NCBI GenBank assembly: GCA_030425355.1
Contig: JAUIAG010000011.1
Span: forward strand, 1-40,813
Length of the DNA: 40,813 bases
Direction: 5' to 3'
DNA from: Verrucomicrobiia bacterium
Lineage (GTDB): Bacteria; Verrucomicrobiota; Verrucomicrobiia; Limisphaerales; JAJOIW01
The notes under the pieces were generated by a model. The model had not been told where the DNA came from and did no database searches. It saw only the letters and a program-made list of their open reading frames with translations. Of the stretch, positions 26,409-34,265 are shown piece by piece (position 1 is the first letter of the stretch; every line of letters starts with the position of its first letter). The translations under genes and the position numbers were made by a program.

Positions 26409-26909
26409 TTATCCGCGGTACAGTATGAGAAGACCATAGTCTGTCACAAGTTTCTGACTCACACTGTCGACGGTTGAATAGGTAACCGGATGCGAGGAAA
26501 TGATGTGTTCCTCTCCAACCTGCTGGAAGAACTCCGAAACAACCTGGTCAAAGTTATCCTTTTCCAGCTCTTTGCAGTCCGCTCTCCGGATTGTTTTAAC
26601 CCGGAGCATCCGTTCATCCTCCTTTGCTGCCACTTCAAGTGGCTTCTGAGGTTTTTTTATAAGCTCCTTGGTCGGCTCCGACGAGAAAGGCACGGAGAAC
26701 TTCTTGGGAGGTTCCTTAGCCTGAGGTGTCGGAGTCGGCGCAGGTATGGCCGGCTTCCCGGCGGATGACTCATCGCTCTTTGTCTTGCTCGAGGAATCCG
26801 GAACAGTGATGTCTGCGCTGCACGAGGGACATTGGAGCTCTGAACCCGCCGCGGATTCGTCAACTTCCAGCTCCTGACCACAGTTGGAACACTCAAAAAT
26901 AATATCCAT
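26409..26909 (-). CDS. Zinc-ribbon protein with conserved C-terminal domain, unknown function
   Basis: A 166-residue protein. Residues 1-40 form a zinc ribbon with two CxxC pairs (CSNCG...CPSCS). A Ser/Pro/Lys-rich linker covers about 41-100. A compact C-terminal domain, about 103-166, contains 'MLRVKTIRRADCKELEKDNFDQVVSEFF' and ends 'SVSQKLVTDYGLLILYRG'. The last motif recurs, as I recall, in small verrucomicrobial proteins of unknown role. There is no signal peptide, so it is probably cytoplasmic. It lies 54 bp after murA in the same direction and converges with the transposase gene. No function can be assigned. Confidence 0.7.
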   Translation of the reverse strand: MDIIFECSNCGQELEVDESAAGSELQCPSCSADITVPDSSSKTKSDESSAGKPAIPAPTPTPQAKEPPKKFSVPFSSEPTKELIKKPQKPLEVAAKEDERMLRVKTIRRADCKELEKDNFDQVVSEFFQQVGEEHIISSHPVTYSTVDSVSQKLVTDYGLLILYRG

Positions 26910-26963
26910 CCTAAATCCTGTTTATTCGTAATTGCCGTACATTGAACCCTATCACGAATTGCC

Positions 26964-28223
26964 TCAGACGGAAACCCTTTCGATTCGGCCGCCCAGGGCT
27001 TCAAGTTTTGCGTCAATTTTTTCGTATCCTCTGTCAATATGGTAGACTCGGCTGACCTCCGTGCGTCCTCTGGCAGCCAGCCCAGCCAGGACGAGGGCTG
27101 CGGAAGCCCGCAGATCACTGGCCATGACGGGGGCCCCACTGAGTTTTTTCCCTCCTTTGACAATTGCGCTGGGACCTTCGATTGAAATATCCGCTCCAAG
27201 TCGGATCAGTTCGTTCACATGCATGAAACGGGACTCGAATATCCTCTCGGTGATGATGCTTATCCCGGGAATGAGTGTCATGAAAACCATCATTTGAGCC
27301 TGAGCATCGGTCGGAAAACCGGGATGTGGCTGAGTGGTGATATCCACGCTTTGAAGAAGTTTCCCCCGTCTTGCCAGAAAACCGTTTTCAGAACGAACGA
27401 GCTCGCAACCCGCTTCCTGCATCTTGTCAGCAACTGCACTGAGATGTTGCAGGTCCGCATCTTCCATGAAAACCTCTCCATCCGTCACGGCGGCAGCAAG
27501 GGCGAAGGTGGCAGCTTCGATTCTGTCCGGTATCACTGAATACTCCGCCCCGCCAAGACGGTCGACACCATGAATTATCAGAGAAGGGCTGCCGATTCCT
27601 TCTATTTTTGCTCCCATGGCTTCAAGAAATCTCGCCACATCGACGACTTCCGGTTCGCATGCTGCACAGTCAATAACTGTCCGACCCTCCGCAAGGCATG
27701 CTGCCATCATCACATTGATGGTTCCCAATACTGTCGGCCCTGACCGTCCGCCGAGGAAAATTTCATTCCCGCGCAGCTTTATTGCTTTGGCATGGACGTA
27801 GCCGCTTTCAACCTCGATGCGGGTTCCAAGTGCTCTAAGACCTTTCAAATGCAGGTCGATTGGCCTTGTGCCAATCACGCACCCGCCAGGCATGGATACG
27901 GTTGCTTCCCCCAGTCGCCCCACCAGCGGACCAAGTATGCAGATACTGCCTCTCATCTTCCGGATCAGATTATAATCCCCGAATGGGGTTATCTTCGCGC
28001 TCTGAATCCTCACAGTGGTCCCCTGGCGTTCTACCGATGCCCCCAGTGACTGCAGAATTTCGAGCATGAAATCCACGTCATCAAGATGAGGCACATTATG
28101 AATGATGCATGGCTCCTCCGTTAAAAGACATGCGGCAAGCATCGGCAGAGTCGAATTTTTGGCTCCGCTGATCTTGACCTTTCCATGAAGCGGATGACCG
28201 CCATCTATCACAAATTTGTCCAT
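26964..28223 (-). CDS. murA: UDP-N-acetylglucosamine 1-carboxyvinyltransferase
   Basis: It catalyses the first committed step of peptidoglycan synthesis, adding enolpyruvate from PEP to UDP-GlcNAc. Starting at ATG 28223 (MDKFVIDGGHPLHG) the protein is 419 residues, the family norm. The active-site Cys falls at 115 in MPGGCVIGTRP, the same number as in E. coli, so it should be fosfomycin-sensitive. 'GAKNSTLPMLAA' near residue 20 carries the conserved Lys-Asn. The C-terminal 'DLRASAALVLAGLAARGRTEV' is also typical. A longer frame from 28277 adds 18 unlikely residues. The upstream region contains the trmB fragment and repeats, so its promoter must lie within or beyond them. Confidence 0.97.
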   Translation of the reverse strand: MDKFVIDGGHPLHGKVKISGAKNSTLPMLAACLLTEEPCIIHNVPHLDDVDFMLEILQSLGASVERQGTTVRIQSAKITPFGDYNLIRKMRGSICILGPLVGRLGEATVSMPGGCVIGTRPIDLHLKGLRALGTRIEVESGYVHAKAIKLRGNEIFLGGRSGPTVLGTINVMMAACLAEGRTVIDCAACEPEVVDVARFLEAMGAKIEGIGSPSLIIHGVDRLGGAEYSVIPDRIEAATFALAAAVTDGEVFMEDADLQHLSAVADKMQEAGCELVRSENGFLARRGKLLQSVDITTQPHPGFPTDAQAQMMVFMTLIPGISIITERIFESRFMHVNELIRLGADISIEGPSAIVKGGKKLSGAPVMASDLRASAALVLAGLAARGRTEVSRVYHIDRGYEKIDAKLEALGGRIERVSV

Positions 28224-28297
28224 CTGAAATGTTACCCACCCCCCATTGGCAGCGAAAAGACCACTTTTTTCAAACATATTTCCGGCCGTAATTCCAC

Positions 28298-28360
28298 GGT
28301 ACCTCGTAATTCCACGGTACCTGGTACCTCTGCGGAGGCATGGGAGCGGTACCTGGTACC
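28298..28360. repeat. GGTACC repeat cluster 7 (2 units plus a half site)
   Basis: Units at 28316 (GGTACCTGGTACC) and 28348 (same), with a lone GGTACCT at 28298. Two ATTCCACGGTACCT copies occur in tandem just before (28291 and 28309). Bases 28316-28374 are identical to 28635-28693, a 59-bp exact match that includes both units and their spacer. Confidence 0.93.
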
Positions 28361-28591
28361 GTTTTTACCGTGGTCGGTGGGTATTTGGCGATAGGCAGCG
28401 TAGTTTGTTGGAATTCCCATGGCATTCCACTGAACTTCGAACTGCGTTCTGAAGGACTTCAGGGAATCCGGAGTGGGTACCGGAAAAAATTCCGGGTCCC
28501 CGTGTCCTGCGTGAAAATGCGGGTCACCTGCGAAAAGTAGCCGGCGTCATCGGTTCGAATGAGAATGTGCCCATCCGGCTGGAGAATCCTG
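28361..28591 (-). pseudogene. Degraded second copy of the trmB 3' end
   Basis: The segment matches the end of the intact trmB gene (28680-28902) with scattered substitutions and one net 8-bp insertion around 28480-28510 that shifts the frame. Together with the flanking repeats, the duplicated block is 28316-28591 against 28635-28902. It encodes only the last 70 or so codons. It is bounded on both sides by the repeat: units at 28316 and 28348 on one side, and AGTACCTGGTACC at 28600 on the other, 9 bases after homology stops. Roughly half of the substitutions I could align in frame are synonymous, a hint that the copies diverged partly while constrained. It lies between murA and trmB. Confidence 0.85.
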
Positions 28592-28599
28592 AATTCCGC

Positions 28600-28679
28600 A
28601 GTACCTGGTACCGACTTAATTATACGGGGTACCTGGTACCTGGTACCTCTGCGGAGGCATGGGAGCGGTACCTGGTACC
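28600..28679. repeat. GGTACC repeat cluster 8 (4 units, two overlapping)
   Basis: Units at 28600 (AGTACCTGGTACC), 28628 and 28635 (three GGTACC in a row separated by single T residues, 28628-28647), and 28667 (GGTACCTGGTACC). The cluster overlaps the last codons of trmB. Confidence 0.93.
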
Positions 28680-29288
28680 GTTTTTACCGTGGTTGGCGGG
28701 TATTCGGCGATAAGCAGCGTAGTTTGTCGGGATTCCCATGGCATTCCACTGAATTTCGAACTCCGTTCGGAAGGACTTCAGGGAATCCGGGGTGGGTATC
28801 GGATCAAATTCGTGGTCCTGGGTGAAAATGGTGGTCACCTGCGAGAAGTAGCCGGGGTCATCGGTTCGAATGAGAATGTGCCCATCCGGCTGGAGAATCC
28901 TGGCCACCCAGCGCGTGAAGTGGGGTCTGAACAGCCTGTTCCGCTCGTGTTTGTTCTTTGGCCACGGATCCGGGAAGTATACGTGAATGGTGTGAATGGA
29001 GGATTGGGGAACAAGGAACTGCAGAAGATATCCTATCTCGATGCGCATTCCTCTCAGATTTGAGAGATTTTCCCGTTCTGCGATCTTTTCGATTTTTCTC
29101 AGTCGGCCCAGGAGTCTTTCAACGGCGATGAAATTGTGTTGCGGACGGGTTCTGGCAGCGTGAGTGATAAATGAGCCATCTCCTGAACCGAGTTCGAGCT
29201 CAACCGGCTGCTTTGCTGGAAAGAGGTTCCGGATATTCAAAGGCCTCTGGATATCCAGAGGATGGATAATGGAGGGGCTTTTTCTCAA
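28620..29288 (-). CDS. trmB: tRNA (guanine-N7-)-methyltransferase, C-terminus fused to repeat sequence
   Basis: It methylates G46 in the variable loop of tRNAs using SAM. The SAM site LELGSGDGSF is at residues 31-40, and the family signature 'VYFPDPWPKNKHERNRL' is at 103-119. 'FRTEFEIQWNAMGIPTNYAAYRR' is the usual C-terminal segment. The normal protein would end shortly after residue 195-203. Here the frame continues into the repeat cluster and adds about 19 residues (GTRYRSHASAEVPGTRYPV) before a stop in TATAAT. Those residues are translated repeat, so the original stop has probably been lost to the repeat. The domain itself looks intact and should be active. A broken copy of the 3' end lies next to it. 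Confidence 0.93.
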   Translation of the reverse strand: MRKSPSIIHPLDIQRPLNIRNLFPAKQPVELELGSGDGSFITHAARTRPQHNFIAVERLLGRLRKIEKIAERENLSNLRGMRIEIGYLLQFLVPQSSIHTIHVYFPDPWPKNKHERNRLFRPHFTRWVARILQPDGHILIRTDDPGYFSQVTTIFTQDHEFDPIPTPDSLKSFRTEFEIQWNAMGIPTNYAAYRRIPANHGKNGTRYRSHASAEVPGTRYPV

Positions 29289-29373
29289 AAATGGATTTGG
29301 AATGTGTGCTGGAACAATTCAACCTGTGCCCGTCCTGACATCAGCGGGTCCCTGAGAGTTCTCAAATGGTGTT

Positions 29374-30591
29374 TTATTCGGCTCCGGGCATGCGTGAACA
29401 GAAAACCCCCAGAGTCGCAGTATAGCCATGGACAAAATTCCGACCGGCAACCGGGCCGATCTCGCCATTGGCAAAGAATCCGTTGACTCCGACAGCACCG
29501 AGATACTGACTGACCACGGAGGCATCGTGATTTTCCATGGTGAAGAGCCCTGATCCCCTTCCCAGACAGCTGCACAGGAGTGCCCCGTGCGTTTGGCAGC
29601 CTTCAATTGACGCCTTGAGTCTCCCGAGAAGCGTGTGCAGTTCTCTTGAAGCTGTCGAGGGGTCCCTTTTTTGGAACTGAATGGTCTGTCCGAGTCTGAG
29701 ATTGGCAGCGACAGCCAGATTCCCGGACACCGGGTCTGCTTCCACGAGGTTGCGTATGAGAAAATCCCCCTCCTTGAATGACTCCTGATATTCGTTGAAA
29801 GCCAGTCCCATGAAGAGGTTCCCCTGCAGTTTCTGCTGTTCCTCAGGTGATAACTGCTTGAGTGTGTCGGCGAGGACTTTGAAAGCCGGGAGATTCCCTA
29901 TCTGCTCAATCACATTGCTTCTGGATCGGGTAATGGGCCTTGGTTCCCCTATTGGAAGACAGCCCTGAGAAGTGATCCCCTGAATAAAAACATCGCCTTC
30001 CAAACCGACGACAACAGCCCCGCTTTCCTTCATCCTCCCATTGAGGTAAAGCTGAGTGCGGATTTCCTGCTGGGAACCGCCGACCGCGAGGCCGCCGAAG
30101 ACCGGTCTTTCCGGGAAAGCGGCTTCCCATCCCCTGAGCCACCCCTCGACATCAAAACTGGCAGGATCGACAAATGCCACAAAGCTGTTGGTCTCCTCCC
30201 CATTGAACGGGGAGTTGTTTTTCCACCAGGATCCGTCCACAGCCCGGGAAACATCCTGTGACTCAATCGCCATGCTGCGGACCGTGGTGTCTGGCAACGA
30301 ATGAAGTGATACAGTGACACCCTCCTCACCTTCATATTCCCGGTCGTCAAGAATCAGCGTGGTGGACGAACAGCCGATAACATTGCTGATGCGAAGCGTG
30401 AGCTGCAATTCCTCCGCCAGGTCTGCAGAACTGTCAAAATATCCCGGTGTCCAGAAAATCATCGCCAGATCCGGTTTCCATCCGCTGTCGCCTTTTTCGG
30501 CCACCAGTTTTCTGGCCCATGCCCCGAATCCCTCGACGTCGGAGTAGTTCCCGGTCCAGTGACCTGTAATACAATGTGGATCTTTATTCAC
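29374..30591 (-). CDS. FIST domain signal-sensing protein
   Basis: A 405-residue protein with FIST_N (about 30-215; 'DLAMIFWTPGYFDSSADLAEELQ', 'NVIGCSSTTLI', 'PVFGGLAVGG') and FIST_C (about 230-390; 'LFMGLAFNEYQESFKEGDFLIRNLVEADP', 'GALLCSCLGRGSGLF', 'GFFANGEIGPVAGRNFVHGYTATLGVF'). FIST proteins are proposed to bind small ligands such as amino acids and to sit in signalling pathways. This one has no kinase, GGDEF or receiver domain attached and none is next to it, so its partner is unknown. It has no signal peptide. It lies 115 bp after the membrane-anchored unknown gene and 85 bp before trmB, in the same direction. Confidence 0.88.
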   Translation of the reverse strand: MNKDPHCITGHWTGNYSDVEGFGAWARKLVAEKGDSGWKPDLAMIFWTPGYFDSSADLAEELQLTLRISNVIGCSSTTLILDDREYEGEEGVTVSLHSLPDTTVRSMAIESQDVSRAVDGSWWKNNSPFNGEETNSFVAFVDPASFDVEGWLRGWEAAFPERPVFGGLAVGGSQQEIRTQLYLNGRMKESGAVVVGLEGDVFIQGITSQGCLPIGEPRPITRSRSNVIEQIGNLPAFKVLADTLKQLSPEEQQKLQGNLFMGLAFNEYQESFKEGDFLIRNLVEADPVSGNLAVAANLRLGQTIQFQKRDPSTASRELHTLLGRLKASIEGCQTHGALLCSCLGRGSGLFTMENHDASVVSQYLGAVGVNGFFANGEIGPVAGRNFVHGYTATLGVFCSRMPGAE

Positions 30592-30706
30592 GATATGGGG
30601 TGTTTCCTCGTGTGGCTGTGGGTTTAATTCATCTGCTCAGCGGCAATGGGGGCTGCCTCGGAACACTGGAGACCCCACGGTCAGCTGAAAGCAGCTGACA
30701 GGGTGA

Positions 30707-31405
30707 TCATCTTTCATCAGGGTTGTCCTTCAAGCCGGACGGCTTGTCGAAAATCAGAGATGCCACAAAAGCGTCCCTTATGTTCTGTGGTCTTCCCTGA
30801 AATAGCGGAATTTGTCTGCGCCCGGCGGACGAAGTGTAGGTATCCGATGGAGAATGCAGAACAGCGCCTTCAGGTTTGGAAGCGCTTTCGCGGGTGGCTT
30901 CCATCATGTCCTCGGCGCGCTGCGTTGCCCGCTCCAGTTTGCGCTTGGCTCGATTCTTATTGTCCCTTGCTTCCTCGAGAGCACGCCTGGTCTTGTCCAT
31001 GGCCTGCTGGGTCGTGCGTGATGCGGAAGATTCTCTGATCTCCCTCATTCTATCCGCTTCAACTCCGGCAGGCGTGACTGGGCCCTGAAACTGACGGGGA
31101 GCTGAATCTCCCCCGTCGCCGGAATTTGATCCAGGCAGTGGCGGCGGACCGTCTTTTTGCTGACGGGCCTCCTCAAGCATACGTTGCCATTCTTCGAACA
31201 CCGTGGAAGGGCTGGGCTGCTTCGTCTCCTTGACATCACGCGATGGAGACTCTGAACGCACCACCTCATCTCCTCGCGAATTCTCTGCAGCCTGCTGCTC
31301 CACTTCCTCCCATGAGACGGCCTCCCCGCCCTCCTTTTTGCGGTTGATCAGGTGGGTGATGGCAGAAATGACAGCGAAGATAAGCAGTGGGATGAGATCT
31401 TCCAT
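30707..31405 (-). CDS. Membrane-anchored protein of the nfeD-floA locus, unknown function
   Basis: A 232-residue protein. One N-terminal hydrophobic segment (residues 3-19) is followed by a long charged, low-complexity region. Residues 140-175 are rich in Arg/Glu/Ala and likely coiled coil ('DKTRRALEEARDNKNRAKRKLERATQRAEDMMEATRE'). A short conserved-looking C-terminal motif, 'NIRDAFVASLIFDKPSGL', closes the protein and may be an interaction peptide. It is third in the row nfeD, floA, this gene. Its place and single anchor suggest a partner of the FloA membrane scaffold, which is inference. I do not recognise a named family. Confidence 0.7.
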   Translation of the reverse strand: MEDLIPLLIFAVISAITHLINRKKEGGEAVSWEEVEQQAAENSRGDEVVRSESPSRDVKETKQPSPSTVFEEWQRMLEEARQQKDGPPPLPGSNSGDGGDSAPRQFQGPVTPAGVEADRMREIRESSASRTTQQAMDKTRRALEEARDNKNRAKRKLERATQRAEDMMEATRESASKPEGAVLHSPSDTYTSSAGRRQIPLFQGRPQNIRDAFVASLIFDKPSGLKDNPDER

Positions 31406-31518
31406 GAGGTCTCAGATATGTTTCCTTTTAAACGGAAGTGCCCGATTGCAGTCCGACCGATTAAATGCATCAGATCGAATATGATACGCAGCTCTGTAAG
31501 AGGTAATGTCCATTGTTG

Positions 31519-32547
31519 TCAGGACTGGTTATCATCCCTTGGCGGTTCTTTGGTGGACTCGCCTATGCCCTCACGCATGCTTGTGTCCGCCTGGATATTC
31601 CGATAGCGGATGTAGTCCATGACGCCGAGATTTCCGGACTTGAATGCTTCTGAAATTGCCAGAGGAACCTGAGCTTCCGCTTCGACCACTTTGGCCCGCA
31701 TCTCCTGGGTGCGGGCTTTCATTTCCTGTTCCTGAGCCACTGCTGCAGCCCGCCGGACTTCTGCCTGTGCCTGGGCAATCAGCTTATTGGCCTCGGCCTG
31801 TTCGGCCTGCAGTTTTGCTCCAACGTTCTCACCAACGTCAAGATCCGCTATGTCGATGGAAAGGATCTCGAAAGCAGTGTTTGCATCAAGCGCACTGTTG
31901 AGGACCTTTTTTGAAATCCTATCGGGATTCTCAAGGACCTCCTTGTAGGTATCCGCGGAACCAATGGTTGAGACAATGCCCTCACCGACGCGGGCCACCA
32001 CAGTTTCCTCAGTCGCCCCGCCGACAAATCGGTCGAGGTTTGTGCGCACTGTCACCCGGGCCTTGGCTTTGATAAGGATGCCGTCCTTGGCCACCGCATC
32101 AATGGTTCTCTTATCGGAACTCACGGAAGGGCAGTCGATAACCCGTGGATTCACTGAAGTCTTCACAGCTATGAGCACCGTTTTGTCTGTCCCTTTGGTG
32201 GCCAGATCAATAGCGCATGCCCGGTCAAACGAAAGCTCAATCTGTGCCTTTTGTGCGGCTATCAGGGCCAGAATGATCTCCTTAACATTCCCGCCGGCCA
32301 TATGGTGAGTCGAAAGCTGGTCAATGGTGAGTTCTATGCCCGATTTGATCGCTGTGATACGGTTGTCGACTATGTAGCCCACAGGGACCTTTCGGAGGTA
32401 AAGGGCGACCAGATCGATCGGACTCACATACGCTCCGGAAACCCAGGCCCGTATGAAGATGTTCAGGAAGCTGAGACTCCAGACGAAAATAGCCAGGACC
32501 AGCAGCCCGCCAACAATCAGCGCAATGAATAAAGGATCAAGATCCAT
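31519..32547 (-). CDS. floA: Flotillin-like protein FloA
   Basis: A membrane scaffold protein of functional membrane microdomains. It has 342 residues. The N-terminal membrane hairpin (residues 6-30) contains '[20 protein letters not shown]', followed by the typical '[21 protein letters not shown]'. The PHB/flotillin domain runs to about 230. An Ala/Glu/Gln-rich coiled coil, about 235-305 ('[18 protein letters not shown]...'), precedes the '[18 protein letters not shown]' motif. Length and motifs match the YqfA/FloA branch. It is co-directional with nfeD 64 bp upstream, the usual NfeD-FloA pair, and probably in one operon with the gene after it. Confidence 0.95.
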   Translation of the reverse strand: MDLDPLFIALIVGGLLVLAIFVWSLSFLNIFIRAWVSGAYVSPIDLVALYLRKVPVGYIVDNRITAIKSGIELTIDQLSTHHMAGGNVKEIILALIAAQKAQIELSFDRACAIDLATKGTDKTVLIAVKTSVNPRVIDCPSVSSDKRTIDAVAKDGILIKAKARVTVRTNLDRFVGGATEETVVARVGEGIVSTIGSADTYKEVLENPDRISKKVLNSALDANTAFEILSIDIADLDVGENVGAKLQAEQAEANKLIAQAQAEVRRAAAVAQEQEMKARTQEMRAKVVEAEAQVPLAISEAFKSGNLGVMDYIRYRNIQADTSMREGIGESTKEPPRDDNQS

Positions 32548-32611
32548 GTTTTTTATTTATTTGGTGGTTGAATTTGTAATGGTTTCCATCATCGCTGAGA
32601 AACCTCGAAGA

Positions 32612-33097
32612 TCAAGTCTGGTTTGACGCCCTGTCGGAGTCGTCCACCCGCCGGACAACTATGCGGTTTCCGCTCACATCGACTACAACAACCGGGGTCC
32701 CCGCGTCCAGATATCCTTCCGCCGCAACCACATCCATTTTTTTGCCGCCGATCCGGGCATAACCGGAAGGAGAAAGTCTGGAGGTGCTTTCCCCCTTCTG
32801 CCCTACAAGGTCGTCCTTCCTCTCTCCCAGATCGCCGATCTTGTAATTGGAGACAAAAACCCTGCCTACCGGTGACTGCGGAAAGAACTTGAGCCAGAGC
32901 AGGAATCCAACTGAACTCAGTAGGACAACCCCAAGAATGGTAAGATTTCCCGCCGTTGTCCCAAGTTGGGTGTATCCCACATATACAGCACCCGCCCAGC
33001 AGGCAATTCCAATCGCCCCGAGGATCATGCCGGGAAGCATCGCCTCGAGGGTCAGCAGAATAACACCGCAAACAAGAAGCAGAATAAGTAACGTCAT
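32612..33097 (-). CDS. NfeD family membrane protein (short form)
   Basis: A 161-residue protein with three hydrophobic segments in residues 1-70 ('LLILLLVCGVILLTLEAMLPG', 'LGAIGIACWAGAVYVG', 'LTILGVVLLSSVGFLLWL'). An OB-fold-like domain follows at about 90-150, with 'LVGQKGESTSRLSPSGYARIGGKKMDVVAAEGYLDAGTPVVVVDVSGNRIVVRR', the NfeD C-terminal pattern. It lacks the ClpP-like protease domain of long NfeD proteins. NfeD proteins pair with flotillin or stomatin partners, here FloA directly downstream. Its promoter should lie in the 110 bp behind fabI, or it may be transcribed with fabI. Confidence 0.9.
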   Translation of the reverse strand: MTLLILLLVCGVILLTLEAMLPGMILGAIGIACWAGAVYVGYTQLGTTAGNLTILGVVLLSSVGFLLWLKFFPQSPVGRVFVSNYKIGDLGERKDDLVGQKGESTSRLSPSGYARIGGKKMDVVAAEGYLDAGTPVVVVDVSGNRIVVRRVDDSDRASNQT

Positions 33098-33207
33098 AGT
33101 CTTTTCAGTTTGTTAACTTGAGCCCGGGTGAATCACGATGCCGACGCCGCGTGACGGAATCATGTCCATGGCCTCGGATCTGCCGGTAACACCTGGGCCG
33201 AAGGGAA

Positions 33208-33978
33208 TTACATTCCCATGATCTGGTAACCACAGTCCACATAGATAACCTGGCCTGTAATCGCTGCGGCACCGTCACTGGCCAAAAAAGCTCCCGTTGC
33301 CCCGAGTTCCTCGGGAAGAACATTCCTGCGAAGGGGAGCATGCTCCGCACAGTGGTCGAGCATTTTGGTGAACCCCGCGATCCCTCTGGCCGCGAGGGTA
33401 TTCATTGGGCCGGCCGAAATGCAGTTGACCCGGATTTTGTGAGGACCAAGATCGGATGCCAGGTATCGGGTGGAGGCCTCCAGGGCGGCTTTTGCCACCC
33501 CCATGACATTGTAGTTGGGAATGACCTTCTCAGCGCCGTAATAGGACATAGCAACCACACTGCCACCATCTTTCATGAGTGGCGCAGCCCGCTGACAAAG
33601 GGCAATCAGCGAGTAGGCGCTCACATCATGGCTCGAAAGAAATGCCTCCCTTGTTGTGCTGAGAAAATCGCCTTCAAGAGACTCCTTCGGCGCATAGGCC
33701 ACGGAATGGAGCATGATATCCAGCTTTCCAAAATGGCTGCCAACCTGACGGAAAACCTCGTCTATCTGTCCATCGTCGGTCACATCACAGGGGAGCAGAA
33801 GGACATCCTCCCCGAATGTCTGGACAAGGTCCTCAACCTTGGATTTGAGCCTGTCACCCTGATACGTGAAGGCCAGCTTTGCGCCGGCCTTGTGCCATGC
33901 CTCGGCGATGGCCCATGCAATAGACCGCTTGTTCGCCACGCCGAAGACAATACCACACTTTCCTTCAAGAATTCCCAT
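33208..33978 (-). CDS. fabI: Enoyl-[acyl-carrier-protein] reductase (NADH) FabI
   Basis: It reduces trans-2-enoyl-ACP in the last step of each fatty-acid elongation cycle. From ATG 33978 (MGILEGK) the protein has 256 residues. Tyr146, Tyr156 and Lys163 ('SYYGAEKVIPNYNVMGVAKA') carry the same numbers as in E. coli FabI, and the cofactor segment is VFGVANKRSIAWAIA. It should be a triclosan-type target. The open frame extends 48 codons upstream through repeat cluster 9, giving residues such as GRTWYRRPG that are clearly translated repeat. An intermediate ATG at 34008 cannot be excluded. It lies 110 bp upstream of nfeD, in the same direction. Confidence 0.96.
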   Translation of the reverse strand: MGILEGKCGIVFGVANKRSIAWAIAEAWHKAGAKLAFTYQGDRLKSKVEDLVQTFGEDVLLLPCDVTDDGQIDEVFRQVGSHFGKLDIMLHSVAYAPKESLEGDFLSTTREAFLSSHDVSAYSLIALCQRAAPLMKDGGSVVAMSYYGAEKVIPNYNVMGVAKAALEASTRYLASDLGPHKIRVNCISAGPMNTLAARGIAGFTKMLDHCAEHAPLRRNVLPEELGATGAFLASDGAAAITGQVIYVDCGYQIMGM

Positions 33979-34043
33979 AACCGAGACTATAGCAGAACCT
34001 GTCCCCATCCCAATCCGCTTTTTCCGACTTTTACCTGGCCGCC

Positions 34044-34214
34044 GGTACCAGGTACGGCCGGTATTGGAACAACGGTACCTGGGAATCGGCCGTACCTGGT
34101 ACCACTCCTCAAACACAAACAAATGGTACCAGGTACCGCCCGATTCGACTTTTACCGGACCGGCGGTGCCAGGTACGGCGGCGGGGTGAGTGGATCGCGA
34201 GGGTACCTGGCACC
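34044..34214. repeat. GGTACC repeat cluster 9 (6 units, largest)
   Basis: Units at 34044 (GGTACCAGGTACG), 34074 (partial, GGTACCTGGG), 34091 (CGTACCTGGTACC), 34125 (GGTACCAGGTACC), 34165 (GGTGCCAGGTACG) and 34202 (GGTACCTGGCACC). The last two pair as GGTGCCAGGTAC/GTACCTGGCACC, a 12-bp stem in which the G variant is matched by a C. It lies upstream of fabI and directly after the terminator of the Gly/Arg-rich gene. Confidence 0.95.
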
Positions 34215-34241
34215 AAAAAAGGCCATCGGAGGATGGCCTTT
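34212..34241 (-). terminator. Rho-independent terminator of the Gly/Arg/Pro-rich gene
   Basis: AAAGGCCATC/GATGGCCTTT (34218-34227/34232-34241, loop of 4) runs on the minus strand into TTTTTTGG. It is 25 bases past the leftward stop at 34266. The T-run touches the last unit of repeat cluster 9. Confidence 0.88.
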
Positions 34242-34265
34242 AGATGGGTTTTTGTGATTCAGGGA

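Noticed and set aside
28550..28570. tRNA T-loop-like GGTTCGAAT, also at 28863
   Set aside because: Both lie in the trmB coding sequence and its copy, with no acceptor or anticodon stem nearby.
33340..34257. A 305-codon rightward frame opposite fabI
   Set aside because: fabI has all catalytic residues; this frame runs through the repeat cluster and has no motifs.
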